In this document: piece by piece, positions 26,970 through 36,223 of the stretch
Position numbering within the stretch: position 1 is the stretch's first letter
Layout of the letters: every line of letters begins with the position of its first letter
Source of the DNA: Bradyrhizobium diazoefficiens
GTDB lineage: Bacteria; Pseudomonadota; Alphaproteobacteria; Rhizobiales; Xanthobacteraceae
DNA: 64,000 nucleotides
Reading direction: 5' to 3'
NCBI RefSeq assembly: GCF_016612535.1
Contig: NZ_JAENXS010000001.1
Location: 1,637,501 to 1,701,500, forward strand
Program-made: the position numbers and the translations under genes
Notes under the pieces: generated by a model
Databases searched by the model: none
The model's input: the letters and a program-made list of their open reading frames with translations, nothing else
What the model was told of the DNA's origin: nothing

Positions 26970-28520
26970 GTGCGATTTTTCTTTGAAAACAATGTGCTCG
27001 ACGGCGATCTGCGCGAGCTGACCTGCGCCGGGACGACCGTGCCGCTGCAGCCACAGGTGTTCGATCTGCTGCTTTACCTCGTCGCGCAGCGCGCCCGCGT
27101 CGTCAGCAGGGATGATTTGATCAGCCAGATCTGGAGCGACCGAATCATCTCGGACTCCGCTCTGAACAGCCGGATCAATGCCGCGCGCAGGGCGCTCCGT
27201 GACAACGGCGCGACGCAGCGGCTGATCAAGACGATCCCGCGCAAGGGCTTTCGTTTCGTCGGCGAAGTTCGGGAAGAAGCGGCAGCAAAGCCCGCACGGG
27301 CCGGCGCCACATCCAGCCCCGCACGCGTCGCGACGGATCGTCCGGGCATCGCCGTGCTCGCCTTCGAGAACATGAGCGGCGATCCGGCCCATGATTATTT
27401 CGGCGACGGCATCAGCGAGGACATCCTCACTGCGCTGTCGAAGCAGCGCTGGTTCATCGTGATCGCCCGCAACTCGTCCTTCACCTACAAGGGGCGCGCT
27501 GTCCACATCAAGCAGATCGCCGAGGAGCTCGGCGTCCGCTACATCGTCGAGGGCAGCGTGCGCAAGGTGGACAATCGCGTGCGCATCACCGCGCAGCTCA
27601 ACGACGCCACAACCGGCGGCCATCTCTGGGCCGAGCGCTACGACCGCGAGCTGGTCGACGTCTTCGCCGTGCAGGACGAGATCACCGAGCGGATCGTCGC
27701 GGCGATCGAACCGCAGATCCATGCCGCGGAGAATTTTCGCGCGCATCGAAAGCCGCCGTCGAGCCTGGACGCCTGGGACTTGCTGATGCAGGCGCTGTCG
27801 CACTACTGGCGCATTACGCCGCAGGATCATGTCGCAGCCCAGAAACTGCTCGAGCGCGCGATCGCGATCGATCCGGATTACGGCCAGGCGCTGGCGGTGC
27901 TGGCGGCAAGCCACATGTTCGGCGTGCATCTGGGCTGGGCGGAGCTGGCCACGACGGCGCCGATCGCGGAGAACGCTGCGCTCGCCGCGATGCGCTGCGA
28001 CCATGAGAATGCCTGGGCCCATGCCGCGCTCGGCAGCGTCTGCTTCTCGACGCGTCGGCTTGCGGATGCGCTGTCGGAGTTCGAACGGGCGCTCGCGCTC
28101 AATCCGAACTTCTCGCTGGCACAGGGCTATTACGCGCTGGCGCTGTCCTATGCCGGAAGACCCAACGATTCGTTCGAGGCGGCGCAAAAGGCGATCAGAC
28201 TCTCACCGCGCGATCCGTCGCTGGCAATCTATTACGGCATCGCCGGATATGCCCGCTTCACCGAGCGGCAGTATGACGAGGCCATCGCGCTTGCGCGCGA
28301 GGCGATCCGCCATCGTGGCGATCTCACCGGCGCCTATCGCGTGCTCGCCGTCTCTGCCGGCATGACCGGCGACAGCGCGCTGGCGGACATGGCGCTGCAG
28401 GAGCTGCGCCGCACCCAACCCAATATCTCGCTGGACTGGATCGCGACGCAGCTGCCGTGGGCCAACGATGCGGATCGCGAACACTATCTGGACGGATTTC
28501 GGCGGGCGGGGTTGCACTGA
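26970..28520 (+). CDS. winged-helix/TPR regulator with TolB/FlgO-like core (copy 2)
   Basis: This 516-residue paralogue of the 23.9-kb gene has the same order: winged helix (QVFDLLLYLVAQRARVVSRDD, ALNSRINAARRALRDNG), TolB/FlgO-like core (GIAVLAFENMSGDPAHDYFG, RYIVEGSVRKVDNRVRITAQ) and TPR tail ending DGFRRAGLH, as copy 1 ends EGFRRAGLE. The GTG start aligns with copy 1. It is divergent from the methyltransferase gene with 134 nt between starts, so that gene is a candidate target. Confidence 0.85.
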   Translation: MRFFFENNVLDGDLRELTCAGTTVPLQPQVFDLLLYLVAQRARVVSRDDLISQIWSDRIISDSALNSRINAARRALRDNGATQRLIKTIPRKGFRFVGEVREEAAAKPARAGATSSPARVATDRPGIAVLAFENMSGDPAHDYFGDGISEDILTALSKQRWFIVIARNSSFTYKGRAVHIKQIAEELGVRYIVEGSVRKVDNRVRITAQLNDATTGGHLWAERYDRELVDVFAVQDEITERIVAAIEPQIHAAENFRAHRKPPSSLDAWDLLMQALSHYWRITPQDHVAAQKLLERAIAIDPDYGQALAVLAASHMFGVHLGWAELATTAPIAENAALAAMRCDHENAWAHAALGSVCFSTRRLADALSEFERALALNPNFSLAQGYYALALSYAGRPNDSFEAAQKAIRLSPRDPSLAIYYGIAGYARFTERQYDEAIALAREAIRHRGDLTGAYRVLAVSAGMTGDSALADMALQELRRTQPNISLDWIATQLPWANDADREHYLDGFRRAGLH

Positions 28521-28593
28521 AGTCTTTTTCACTGCTGCTCGTTTTCAGGCGCAGAAGCGTCGTCCTCGTCCTTGCGCGGAGCGAAGCGATCCG

Positions 28594-29163
28594 CTACTTC
28601 GCCTTCACCAGCGTCGGCTTCGGGGCCGGCACGGCGGCCCATTCCTTGTCCGCGCGAGGGCCGTTGAGATCGCCGGTGAGGCCGATGAGCTGGCCGGGCT
28701 GGGCGTCGAGGGTCTGCTGCCAGGTCTGGGTCTGGCACAACAGCTTGATCAGACAGCCCTTGAGCTTGAGGCGGTCGGCGGATTCGCGCCACAGCGAGAC
28801 CGAATAGAATCTGCCGTCCTCGGCATTGTAGATGTCGCCGGCGAACCGCCCCTCCGGCGTCGCCTGCAGACCCATGATCAGCTGGTGACCGAGCAGCGCG
28901 CGGGCGCGCTTGTCGGGCTCGGGATTTTCCTTGTCGCGGTAGGGCTGGCCGCGCTTGTCGGCCGGCTCCTTCATCCAGACGATGAAGCCGCAGATGCGGT
29001 CGCGCGACGGTCCGCAGCGCTCGAGCCGGATGCGGGCCCGGCCGTCCTCGACGAGCCAGGTGCCGCTTGGATCGTTGGGCGTGACCGCGCCGACCCGACC
29101 ACCAAAAATCATCATCGCGATGGTAATGGCGACGCGCAGCACGAAGCGAAGGACGAAATTCAT
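28594..29163 (-). CDS. secreted DUF2147-family protein
   Basis: This 189-residue protein starts MNFVLRFVLRVAIT at 29163 with a GAAAGGTG site; a GTG 9 nt upstream is possible. The signal peptide ends near GGRVGA. The DUF2147 pattern DPSGTWLVEDGRARIRLERCG, ICGFIVWMKEP and YNAEDGRFYSVSLW ... LKLKGCLIKLLCQTQ is clear. DUF2147 proteins are exported beta-rich proteins of unknown function. It is downstream of the DUF3313 lipoprotein gene (32 nt), likely in one transcript. Confidence 0.82.
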   Translation of the reverse strand: MNFVLRFVLRVAITIAMMIFGGRVGAVTPNDPSGTWLVEDGRARIRLERCGPSRDRICGFIVWMKEPADKRGQPYRDKENPEPDKRARALLGHQLIMGLQATPEGRFAGDIYNAEDGRFYSVSLWRESADRLKLKGCLIKLLCQTQTWQQTLDAQPGQLIGLTGDLNGPRADKEWAAVPAPKPTLVKAK

Positions 29164-29195
29164 CAGCGGCACCTTTCGTTGGAGGAGTTGCGGCG

Positions 29196-29858
29196 TCAGT
29201 TCAGTTGCGCCATCAGGGCGTCGGCGCCCTTGTCGACGCCGGCATTGGCGGCCGCGAGCGCGCCGACGCTGGCCTTGATGTCGTAGGCGCCGGGGTATTG
29301 CTTGGTGACGTAGGCGGAGAGCAGGCGCGCGGTCGTGGCGTCGAAGATCTCGACGCCGTAGATGACCGAGCCGGTCAAGGTGCCCTCGCCGTCGCGGGCA
29401 GCCTGCACGCCGTTGTAGACGGCGCCCGCCATGTCGAAGCGGGAGAGCGTGCCGAGCACCGGCGTATTGGTGACTGCGCCGGTGAGCGTCAGCCGGATCC
29501 GCAACGTGTTCGGTGCGCGCTCGCGCACCAGCGTGAAGCGGCCGCGCAGCCGCTCGGCGAAGCGGGTCTGCATGTAGGCGGCGAGCGTCGCCTTGTCATG
29601 GTCGGAGATGTCGCCAAACTGTTGGTCCCTGCCGCGGTAGACCACGACGGGTTCGAGGATGACTTTATTGTATGCGCGCCAATCGACCGACGTGGAGTAA
29701 CGGTAGGGCACGCGGCCGGAGGCATCCGCTTTGTCCGGCGCCATATAGGCCGAGGATGCCATCTCCGAATAAGGCACGGGCGCAACCGAGGCGCAGCCGG
29801 CTACGGCCGCGCCAAGCACCAGCGTTCCCAGACCGCGCAGGGCGATCGAGCGATCCAT
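29196..29858 (-). CDS. DUF3313-family lipoprotein
   Basis: This 220-residue lipoprotein starts MDRSIALRGLGTLVLG at 29858 behind AAAAGGAG. The lipobox is VAGCAS, so it is lipid-anchored, probably in the outer membrane. The rest (YNKVILEPVVVYRG, QTRFAERLRGRFTLV, VEIFDATTARLLSAYV) matches DUF3313. It is the first gene of a two-gene unit with DUF2147. A TetR-type palindrome and a perfect leader hairpin lie upstream, suggesting stress- or ligand-induced expression. Confidence 0.82.
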   Translation of the reverse strand: MDRSIALRGLGTLVLGAAVAGCASVAPVPYSEMASSAYMAPDKADASGRVPYRYSTSVDWRAYNKVILEPVVVYRGRDQQFGDISDHDKATLAAYMQTRFAERLRGRFTLVRERAPNTLRIRLTLTGAVTNTPVLGTLSRFDMAGAVYNGVQAARDGEGTLTGSVIYGVEIFDATTARLLSAYVTKQYPGAYDIKASVGALAAANAGVDKGADALMAQLN

Positions 29859-29896
29859 TCCAGAACTCCTTTTGCGGCTCTTCGAAAGGTGACGGC

Positions 29897-29934
29897 GGCC
29901 GCAGCCGTCTGCGGGACCAGAGACGGCTGCGGCC
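29897..29934 (-). promoter_or_regulatory. perfect 14-bp leader hairpin before the DUF3313 gene
   Basis: Arms GGCCGCAGCCGTCT and AGACGGCTGCGGCC enclose a 10-nt loop, 38-39 nt upstream of the start codon. No T-run follows, so it is not a classic terminator. It could end the tetR message, act as an attenuator, or protect the 5' end. Confidence 0.6.
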
Positions 29935-30010
29935 TTCACCATTGCCAGCCCAAGGCATCGTCCGGGGCCATGTCAGACGCCTTGGACCGCTTCAGTGTTT
30001 CCGTTTTATA

Positions 30011-30028
30011 AAACCGACCAGGCGGTTT
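30011..30028. promoter_or_regulatory. TetR-type operator palindrome
   Basis: AAACCG-N6-CGGTTT (centre ACCAGG) has the shape of many TetR/AcrR operators. It lies between the tetR stop and the DUF3313 lipoprotein start, about 150 nt upstream of the latter, where a repressor could block its promoter. Confidence 0.6.
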
Positions 30029-30111
30029 GTAAACTGCAAAAATGATGACTGGTGCATTTGGCCGCAGACGCGGCTTTGGGCAGCGGGCCTTCGGAAATCG
30101 TTGACTTTGAA

Positions 30112-30735
30112 TCAGGCGCGCTTGCGCGCGGTCGGGCTCTTCGGCGCCGTGCCGCCGCGCGGCTTGGCCTGCTTGTCCAGCGCGCTCCACTGGCTGTCGT
30201 CGAGCAGGCGCGCGAACAGGCGCTCGCGCTCCGCCTTGGGAAGCGGCGACATGCCGAATAGCTCGCCAAGGAGGAGCCCGCGGGCGGCCGCCCAGCGCAG
30301 CATGGCGAGATCCGGATCGGAGGCCTCGGACTTGATCGCCGCGATCGTCTTCAGATCGCTGTCGCGCGGCAGCGCCATCAAGTCCGGATTTGCGACCATT
30401 GCCGCGAGCAGCGCGAGCGCCGCCGAATTGGGCGTGTTGGCGGCCTCCCGCACGGTTGCGATTTCGGTGGCGAGTTCGGGGTTTTCGGACTCCGCGCGCG
30501 CCTTGGCGCGGTAAGGCGCCGCGAATTGCTCGAAATGCGCCATCTGACGCTCGAGCAATGCCTTCAGCACCGCGTCCTTGGTGCGGAATTGATGCATCAC
30601 GCCGCCCTTGCTGAGGCCGCTCTCGCGCGCGATCGCATCGAGCGTCAGCCGGCCCGGCCCGTCACGCGCGATGATGGCGAGCGCAGCATCGAGCGCAGCG
30701 TTGCGGGATCGTTCGGAGCGTGTCGCGTTGTCCAT
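30112..30735 (-). CDS. TetR/AcrR-family transcriptional regulator
   Basis: This 207-residue regulator starts MDNATRSERSRNAALDAAL at 30735; a TTG 27 nt upstream is an alternative. The N-terminal HTH is plain: LTLDAIARESGLSKGGVMHQFRTKD (read as IARESGLSKGGVMHQF core). The C-terminal ligand domain (LLGELFGMSPLPKAERERLF) is of the TetR_C type. It is transcribed toward the DUF3313/DUF2147 genes with the operator in between, so it probably represses them. Its ligand is unknown. Confidence 0.87.
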   Translation of the reverse strand: MDNATRSERSRNAALDAALAIIARDGPGRLTLDAIARESGLSKGGVMHQFRTKDAVLKALLERQMAHFEQFAAPYRAKARAESENPELATEIATVREAANTPNSAALALLAAMVANPDLMALPRDSDLKTIAAIKSEASDPDLAMLRWAAARGLLLGELFGMSPLPKAERERLFARLLDDSQWSALDKQAKPRGGTAPKSPTARKRA

Positions 30736-30951
30736 GGCGGACTTGTCTCCGTGACAGGACAATGAATCAAGTGAAAACAGGACGCGCTGTACATTTTTTG
30801 TGCGAACACTGTCGAGACTTTCATCTTGCGGCGCCGAACGAGACTATGTGAGCCTCGATGCCGGATGGGGACCGGGATGGGCCGGCCGTTGCTTTGCGCG
30901 CGAGGACGTCGCGAAGCTTTGACGGCCGGTCGTGCTTGAGAAAGATACGAC

Positions 30952-32502
30952 ATGTCGAAACGAGTGTTGCTTGGTCTCCTCCTGGCTTGCGGCCTCACGG
31001 CCTCGGCGCTGGCGCAAGAGGCGAAAATGGGGGGCACGATCAATGCGGTGATCCAGCCCGAGCCGCCCGGCCTGATGCTTGCGATGATCCAGAACGGCCC
31101 GACCCAGATGGTCTCGGGCAACATTTTCGAGGGCCTGCTGCGCTACAGCCCCAAGCTCGAGCCGCAACCCGAGCTCGCCGAGAGCTGGAGCGTCAGCGAG
31201 GACGCCAAGACCTACACCTTCAAGCTCAGGAAGGGCGTGACCTGGCATGACGGCAAGCCCTTCACCGCCGCCGACGTGCTGTTCTCGATCGAGATGCTGA
31301 AGCAGACGCACGCGCGCGCACGCGCCAATTTGATGCAGGTCGACAAGGTCGAGGCGCCCGACGACTACACCGTGGTGTTCACGCTGAAGCAGCCATTCGG
31401 CCCGTTCCTCGGCATCTTCGAGGTCGGATCGATGCCGATGGTGCCGAAGCATCTCTATGAAGGCACCGACTGGAAGACCAATCCCTACAACAACGCGCCG
31501 GTCGGCACCGGCCCCTTCATGTTCAAGGAATGGCAGAAGGGCTCGTTTATCCGGCTGGTCAAGAATCCGAACTATTACGAGAAGGGCAAACCCTATATCG
31601 ACGAGATCTACTGGCAGATCATTCCCGACGCGGCTGCGCGATCGGTGGCGTATGAGACCGGCAAGGTCGACGTGCTGCCCGGCGGTTCGGTCGAGAATTT
31701 CGATGTGCCGCGGCTGTCCAAGCTGAAGGACACCTGCGTCACCGGCGCCGGCTGGGAGTTCTTCTCGCCGCTGGCCTGGCTGTGGCTGAACAACCGGCAG
31801 GGTCCGCTCGCGGACAAGCGGGTGCGGCAGGCGATCATGTATGCGATCGACCGCGACTTCGCCAAGGACGTGATCTGGAACGGGCTCGGCAAGGTCGCGA
31901 CCGGTCCGTCGGCCTCGACCATCAAGTACTACACCGGCGACGTGCCGAAATACCCCTACGACCCGGCCAAGGCCAAGGCGCTGCTGAAGGAAGCCGGCTA
32001 CAAGGGCGAGAAGATCCGGATGTTGCCGCTCGCCTATGGCGAGACCTGGCAGCGCTGGGGTGAAGCCGTGAAGCAGAACCTCATCGACGTCGGCATGAAC
32101 ATCGAGACGATCTCGACCGACGTCGCCGGCGGCAACCAGAAGATCGGCGACTGGGACTACGACATCGCCTTCACCTATCTCTACCAGTACGGCGATCCCG
32201 CGCTCGGCGTCGGCCGCAACTACGTCTCCAGCGCCATTGCCAAGGGCCAGGTGTTCAACAACGTCGAGGGCTATTCGAATCCCGATATCGACAAGCTGTT
32301 CGCCGACGGCGCGGTCGCAACCCCGGATTCCAAGCGCAAGGAGATCTACGAGAAAGCGCAGAAGATTCTGGTCGACGACGTGCCGGTGGCCTGGATGCTG
32401 GAATTGCAATTCCCGACCATCACGCGCTGCAAGGTCAAGAACCTGATCACGACCGCGATCGGGGTCAATGACGGCTTCAAGGACGCATGGCTCGACAAGT
32501 GA
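30952..32502 (+). CDS. Dpp/Opp-type ABC transporter substrate-binding protein
   Basis: This 516-residue SBP_bac_5 family protein has the signal peptide MSKRVLLGLLLACGLTASALA. Motifs include YTFKLRKGVTWHDGKPFTAADV, the VGTGPFMFKEWQKGS stretch and KRVRQAIMYAIDRD. It captures peptides, opines or similar solutes in the periplasm and feeds the permeases encoded just downstream. A 280-nt gap with a palindromic repeat separates it from the permease genes, a common way to raise binding-protein levels. Ligand not predictable. Confidence 0.9.
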   Translation: MSKRVLLGLLLACGLTASALAQEAKMGGTINAVIQPEPPGLMLAMIQNGPTQMVSGNIFEGLLRYSPKLEPQPELAESWSVSEDAKTYTFKLRKGVTWHDGKPFTAADVLFSIEMLKQTHARARANLMQVDKVEAPDDYTVVFTLKQPFGPFLGIFEVGSMPMVPKHLYEGTDWKTNPYNNAPVGTGPFMFKEWQKGSFIRLVKNPNYYEKGKPYIDEIYWQIIPDAAARSVAYETGKVDVLPGGSVENFDVPRLSKLKDTCVTGAGWEFFSPLAWLWLNNRQGPLADKRVRQAIMYAIDRDFAKDVIWNGLGKVATGPSASTIKYYTGDVPKYPYDPAKAKALLKEAGYKGEKIRMLPLAYGETWQRWGEAVKQNLIDVGMNIETISTDVAGGNQKIGDWDYDIAFTYLYQYGDPALGVGRNYVSSAIAKGQVFNNVEGYSNPDIDKLFADGAVATPDSKRKEIYEKAQKILVDDVPVAWMLELQFPTITRCKVKNLITTAIGVNDGFKDAWLDK

Positions 32503-32605
32503 GGGCTGCATGCAACCGCGGCCACCTAACGCCACGGTGTCGCTCCAAGGCTACGAACTGGTTTCACGATGAAATCGTATCGAGACGCTGAGGCATCGGC
32601 GGCGC

Positions 32606-32741
32606 CCACCTCTCCCATAGGGAGAGGTCGGATCGCATCGTCGGATGCGATCCGGGTGAGGGGTTGCACTCCCTCGTGGGACCAGATCCCCCTCACCCGC
32701 GCCTTTGGCGCGACCTCTCCCCATCGGGGAGAGGTGCTCCT
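32606..32741. repeat. composite palindromic repeat between binding-protein and permease genes
   Basis: CTCTCCCATAGGGAGAG, GGATCGCATCG/CGGATGCGATCC and CCTCTCCCCATCGGGGAGAGG hairpins flank GGGTGAGGGG and CCCCTCACCC arms. It is the same element family as at 7.9 kb. Between the binding-protein stop and the first permease it may stabilise the upstream mRNA. Confidence 0.82.
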
Positions 32742-32782
32742 CGCGGCGAGACCGCCTCAACCAACTGGCAAACGAATCTAAG

Positions 32783-33754
32783 ATGCTCTCCTTCGTTGCT
32801 CAGCGTGTCGTGAAGGGCGTGATCGTCCTGCTTGCGATCGTCGTCCTCAACTTCTTCCTGATCCGGCTTGCGCCCGGCGACCCCGCTGTCGTGATGGCGG
32901 GCGAGGCCGGGGCCAGCGACCAGGTCTTCGTTCAACAACTCCGGGAAAAATTCGGCCTCGACAAGCCGTTGCCCGAGCAGCTGTTCATCTACGTCAAGGG
33001 CATCGCGACCTTCGATCTCGGCTTCTCTTTCCGCCAGCAGGCACCGGTGGCGAAGCTGATCGCGGAACGGCTGCCGGCGACGCTGCTGTTGACGCTCACC
33101 GCGTTCGCGATCTCGCTCGCGCTCGGCGTTCTCTTCGGCACCTTCGCCGCGCGTTTTGCAGGGACCTTCCTCGACACCGCCATCACGATCTTTGCGCTGA
33201 TCTTCTACGCCATGCCGATCTTCTGGGTGGCGCTGATGGGAATCCTGTTGTTCTCGGTCACCGTGGATTGGCTGCCGAGCTTCGGCTACGAGACCGTCGG
33301 CGCCAACTACACCGGGCTTGCTCATGTCGTCGACGTCGGCGCGCACCTGATCATGCCGGCGATGACGCTCGGCTTGTTCTTCATGGCGACCTACACCCGC
33401 ATGACGCGCGCCTCGATGTTGGAGGTGAAGCGGCTCGACTTCGTCAAGACCGCGCGCGCCAAGGGCCTCAGCGATGCCGTGATCCAGCGACGCCATGTGC
33501 TGCGCAACGCGCTGCTGCCGGTGGTGACGCTCGCCGGCGTGCATGCCGGCACGCTGATCGGCGGCGCCGTCATCACCGAGACCGTGTTCGCCTGGCCCGG
33601 CATCGGGCGGCTGATGTACGACGCGCTGCTGCAGCGCGACTACAATCTGCTGCTCGGCGTCTTCGTGACCTGCTCGATCATGGTGCTGATCTTCAACCTC
33701 ATCACCGACCTCGTCTATCGCCTGGTCGACCCACGCATCGAATTCGCCGCATGA
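32783..33754 (+). CDS. Dpp/Opp-type ABC permease (DppB-like)
   Basis: This 323-residue permease starts MLSFVAQRVVKGVIVLLAIV at 32783. Its typical DppB N-terminus (FFLIRLAPGDPA), six hydrophobic segments and the EAA-type loop (VKTARAKGLSDAVIQRRHVLRNALLPV, seen as KTARAKGLSDAV) are intact. Its stop overlaps the next permease start (ATGA). It forms the membrane channel with the DppC-like partner. Confidence 0.9.
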   Translation: MLSFVAQRVVKGVIVLLAIVVLNFFLIRLAPGDPAVVMAGEAGASDQVFVQQLREKFGLDKPLPEQLFIYVKGIATFDLGFSFRQQAPVAKLIAERLPATLLLTLTAFAISLALGVLFGTFAARFAGTFLDTAITIFALIFYAMPIFWVALMGILLFSVTVDWLPSFGYETVGANYTGLAHVVDVGAHLIMPAMTLGLFFMATYTRMTRASMLEVKRLDFVKTARAKGLSDAVIQRRHVLRNALLPVVTLAGVHAGTLIGGAVITETVFAWPGIGRLMYDALLQRDYNLLLGVFVTCSIMVLIFNLITDLVYRLVDPRIEFAA

Positions 33755-34590
33755 AACAGTTCTGGAAATCGATGCTGCGGAGCCCGAGTGGCGTCATCGG
33801 GCTCGTCATCCTGCTGCTCGCGATCGGGATCGCGGTGTTCGGGCCGATGCTGTTCCCGAATTCGCCATGGCGCATGGTGCAGCGGCCGTTCCTGCCGCCC
33901 TTCACGCTCTCGACCGTGCCGCTCGGCACCGACGCGCTCGGCCGGGACGTGTTCGCCGGCATGATTTTTGGCGCACGCGTCTCCTTGCTTGTCGGGCTCG
34001 TCTCGACGCTGGTCGCGCTGGTGGTCGGCGTGCCCATCGGCGCCATGGCCGGCTATTTCGGCGGCAAGGTCGACGACGCCCTGATGCGTTTCACCGAGTT
34101 CTTCCAGACCATCCCGAGCTTCGCGCTCGCGATCGTGCTGGTCGCGATCCTGCAACCCTCGATCTACTCGATCGTGGCCTCGATCGCGGTGGTGAGCTGG
34201 CCGCCGGTTGCGCGCCTCGTGCGCGGCGAGGTGCTGTCGCTGCGCACACGTGAGTATGTCCAGGCCGCCGTGGTCACGGGCCAGAGCAACACCTGGATCA
34301 TTTTGCGCGAGATCCTGCCCAATGCGCTGTCGCCGGTGATCGTGCTGGCCTCGCTGATGGTGGCAACCGCGATCCTGCTGGAATCGTCGCTGTCGTTTCT
34401 CGGCCTCGGCGATCCCAATCTGATCTCCTGGGGTTACATGGTCGGCGCCGGCCGCACCGTGATCCGCCAGGCCTGGTGGATCACCGTGTTTCCCGGCGTC
34501 GCGATCCTAATCTCGGTGCTCGGGCTGAACCTGATCGGCGAAGGCCTCAACGACGCGCTCAATCCGCGTCTGTCGCGGGAAGGACGCTGA
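33751..34590 (+). CDS. Dpp/Opp-type ABC permease (DppC-like)
   Basis: This 279-residue permease starts MKQFWKSMLRSPSGVIGL at 33751, inside the stop of the preceding gene. The DppC signature HPLGTDxxGRD is present as PLGTDALGRDVFAGMIFGAR. The EAA-loop region YVQAAVVTGQSNTWIILREILPN (core VTGQSNTWIILREILPN) and SSLSFLGLGDPN are normal. It partners the DppB-like subunit. Confidence 0.9.
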   Translation: MKQFWKSMLRSPSGVIGLVILLLAIGIAVFGPMLFPNSPWRMVQRPFLPPFTLSTVPLGTDALGRDVFAGMIFGARVSLLVGLVSTLVALVVGVPIGAMAGYFGGKVDDALMRFTEFFQTIPSFALAIVLVAILQPSIYSIVASIAVVSWPPVARLVRGEVLSLRTREYVQAAVVTGQSNTWIILREILPNALSPVIVLASLMVATAILLESSLSFLGLGDPNLISWGYMVGAGRTVIRQAWWITVFPGVAILISVLGLNLIGEGLNDALNPRLSREGR

Positions 34591-34592
34591 CG

Positions 34593-36212
34593 ATGACCGC
34601 CCCGCCCGCCGTCTCGATCAAGAATCTGCGGCTCGCGCTGCCCAAAGGCGCCGAGCGTCCGTTCGCCGTCGACGGCGTCTCGCTGGATCTGCGGCCCGGC
34701 AAGATCGTCTGCGTCGTCGGCGAATCCGGCTCCGGCAAGTCGATGTGCGCGCATGCGCTGATGGGTCTCTTGCCCGACACGGTGTCGGTCACATCAGGCG
34801 AGATCCAGTTCGAAGGCTGCGACCTGCTCAAGCTCGATGACGACAATTGGCGCGATTTGCGTGGCCGCCGCCTCGCGATGATCTTCCAGGAGCCGATGAC
34901 CGCGCTCAATCCGTTGATGCGGATCGGGGACCAGATGGTGGAGATGTTCGAGGCGCACGATCTGCTGACGCCCAGGGAGCGCCGCGCCAAGGCATTGTCG
35001 CTGGCGCGCGAGGTCGGCCTGCCCGACCCCGAACGCATCGTGCGCGCCTATCCGCACCAGCTCTCCGGCGGCCAGCGCCAGCGCGCCATGATCGCGATGG
35101 CGCTCGCGCTCGAGCCGGCCGTGTTGGTCGCGGACGAGCCGACCACCGCGCTCGATGTCACGACGCAGGCGCAGATCCTGAAACTGATCCGCAACCTGCA
35201 GCGCAACCGCAACATGGCGGTGATGTTCATCACGCATGATTTCGGCGTGGTCGCCGACATCGCCGACCAGGTCGTGGTGCTCAGGCACGGCAAGGTCGTC
35301 GAGGAGGGCCCCGCCGCGGTGGTCTTCAACGAACCGCAGCACGATTACACCAAAGCGCTGCTCGCCGCCGTACCGTCGATGCACCCGCCGGCGCGCGCGC
35401 CTCTCGATCATCAGGCCAGGGCGGTCGAGGTGATCGGCCTCGACAAGACCTACGTCACCTCAGGCGGCTGGTTTCGCGAGGATCGCCGCGTCGATGCGGC
35501 GCGCGAGGTCAATTTCAACATCCTGAAGGGCGAGACGCTCGGCCTCGTCGGCGAATCCGGCTCCGGCAAATCGTCGGTGGCGCGCCTCGTGATGCGGCTG
35601 ATCGAAGCCGACCGCGGCACGGTGCGGATCGGCGACACCGATCTCACACAGCTTTCCGGCAGGGCGCTGCGCGCCGAGCGCCACCGCATCCAGATGATCT
35701 TTCAGGATCCGTTCGCCTCGCTCAATCCGCGCCGCAAGATCGGCCACATCATCGCCGACGGCCCGATCGCGGCCGGCACTGCCCCGAAGGTCGCGTTCGA
35801 CCGCGCGCGCGATCTCCTGAGAATGGTCGGTCTCGACGCGGGCGCGCTCGACCGCTACCCGCACGAGTTCTCCGGTGGTCAGCGCCAGCGTGTCGGCATT
35901 GCACGCGCGCTCGCGCTCGAGCCGGAGATCATCGTCGCCGATGAAGCCGTGTCCGCGCTCGACGTCTCCGTGCAGGCGCAGGTGCTGAGATTGCTTGGAG
36001 ATATCAAGACGCGCCTCGGCCTGTCGATGCTGTTCATCACCCATGATCTGCGCGTCGCCGCCCAGATCTGCGACCGCATCGCAGTGATGCAGCGTGGCGC
36101 GATCGTCGAGCTGAAGGCGACCGCGCAGCTCTTTGCCGCGCCAGAGCACCCCTACACCCGCGAACTGCTCGCGGCGGTGCCGGGACAGAAGGAGCGCGCG
36201 CCGGCGGCGTGA
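34593..36212 (+). CDS. fused dipeptide-type ABC ATPase (DppD-DppF in one chain)
   Basis: This 539-residue protein contains two complete nucleotide-binding domains. Domain 1 has Walker A GESGSGKSM, LSGGQRQRAMIAMAL and VADEPTTALD; domain 2 has GESGSGKSS, FSGGQRQRVGIARAL and VADEAVSALD (Ala replaces Pro of the usual DEP). Each has its oligopeptide_HPY tail (HDYTKALLAAVPS, HPYTRELLAAVPG). ATG at 34593 begins 2 nt after the permease stop. The fusion replaces separate DppD and DppF proteins, as in GsiA/YejF-type systems. Confidence 0.92.
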   Translation: MTAPPAVSIKNLRLALPKGAERPFAVDGVSLDLRPGKIVCVVGESGSGKSMCAHALMGLLPDTVSVTSGEIQFEGCDLLKLDDDNWRDLRGRRLAMIFQEPMTALNPLMRIGDQMVEMFEAHDLLTPRERRAKALSLAREVGLPDPERIVRAYPHQLSGGQRQRAMIAMALALEPAVLVADEPTTALDVTTQAQILKLIRNLQRNRNMAVMFITHDFGVVADIADQVVVLRHGKVVEEGPAAVVFNEPQHDYTKALLAAVPSMHPPARAPLDHQARAVEVIGLDKTYVTSGGWFREDRRVDAAREVNFNILKGETLGLVGESGSGKSSVARLVMRLIEADRGTVRIGDTDLTQLSGRALRAERHRIQMIFQDPFASLNPRRKIGHIIADGPIAAGTAPKVAFDRARDLLRMVGLDAGALDRYPHEFSGGQRQRVGIARALALEPEIIVADEAVSALDVSVQAQVLRLLGDIKTRLGLSMLFITHDLRVAAQICDRIAVMQRGAIVELKATAQLFAAPEHPYTRELLAAVPGQKERAPAA

Positions 36213-36223
36213 GGTCAGCGCGG

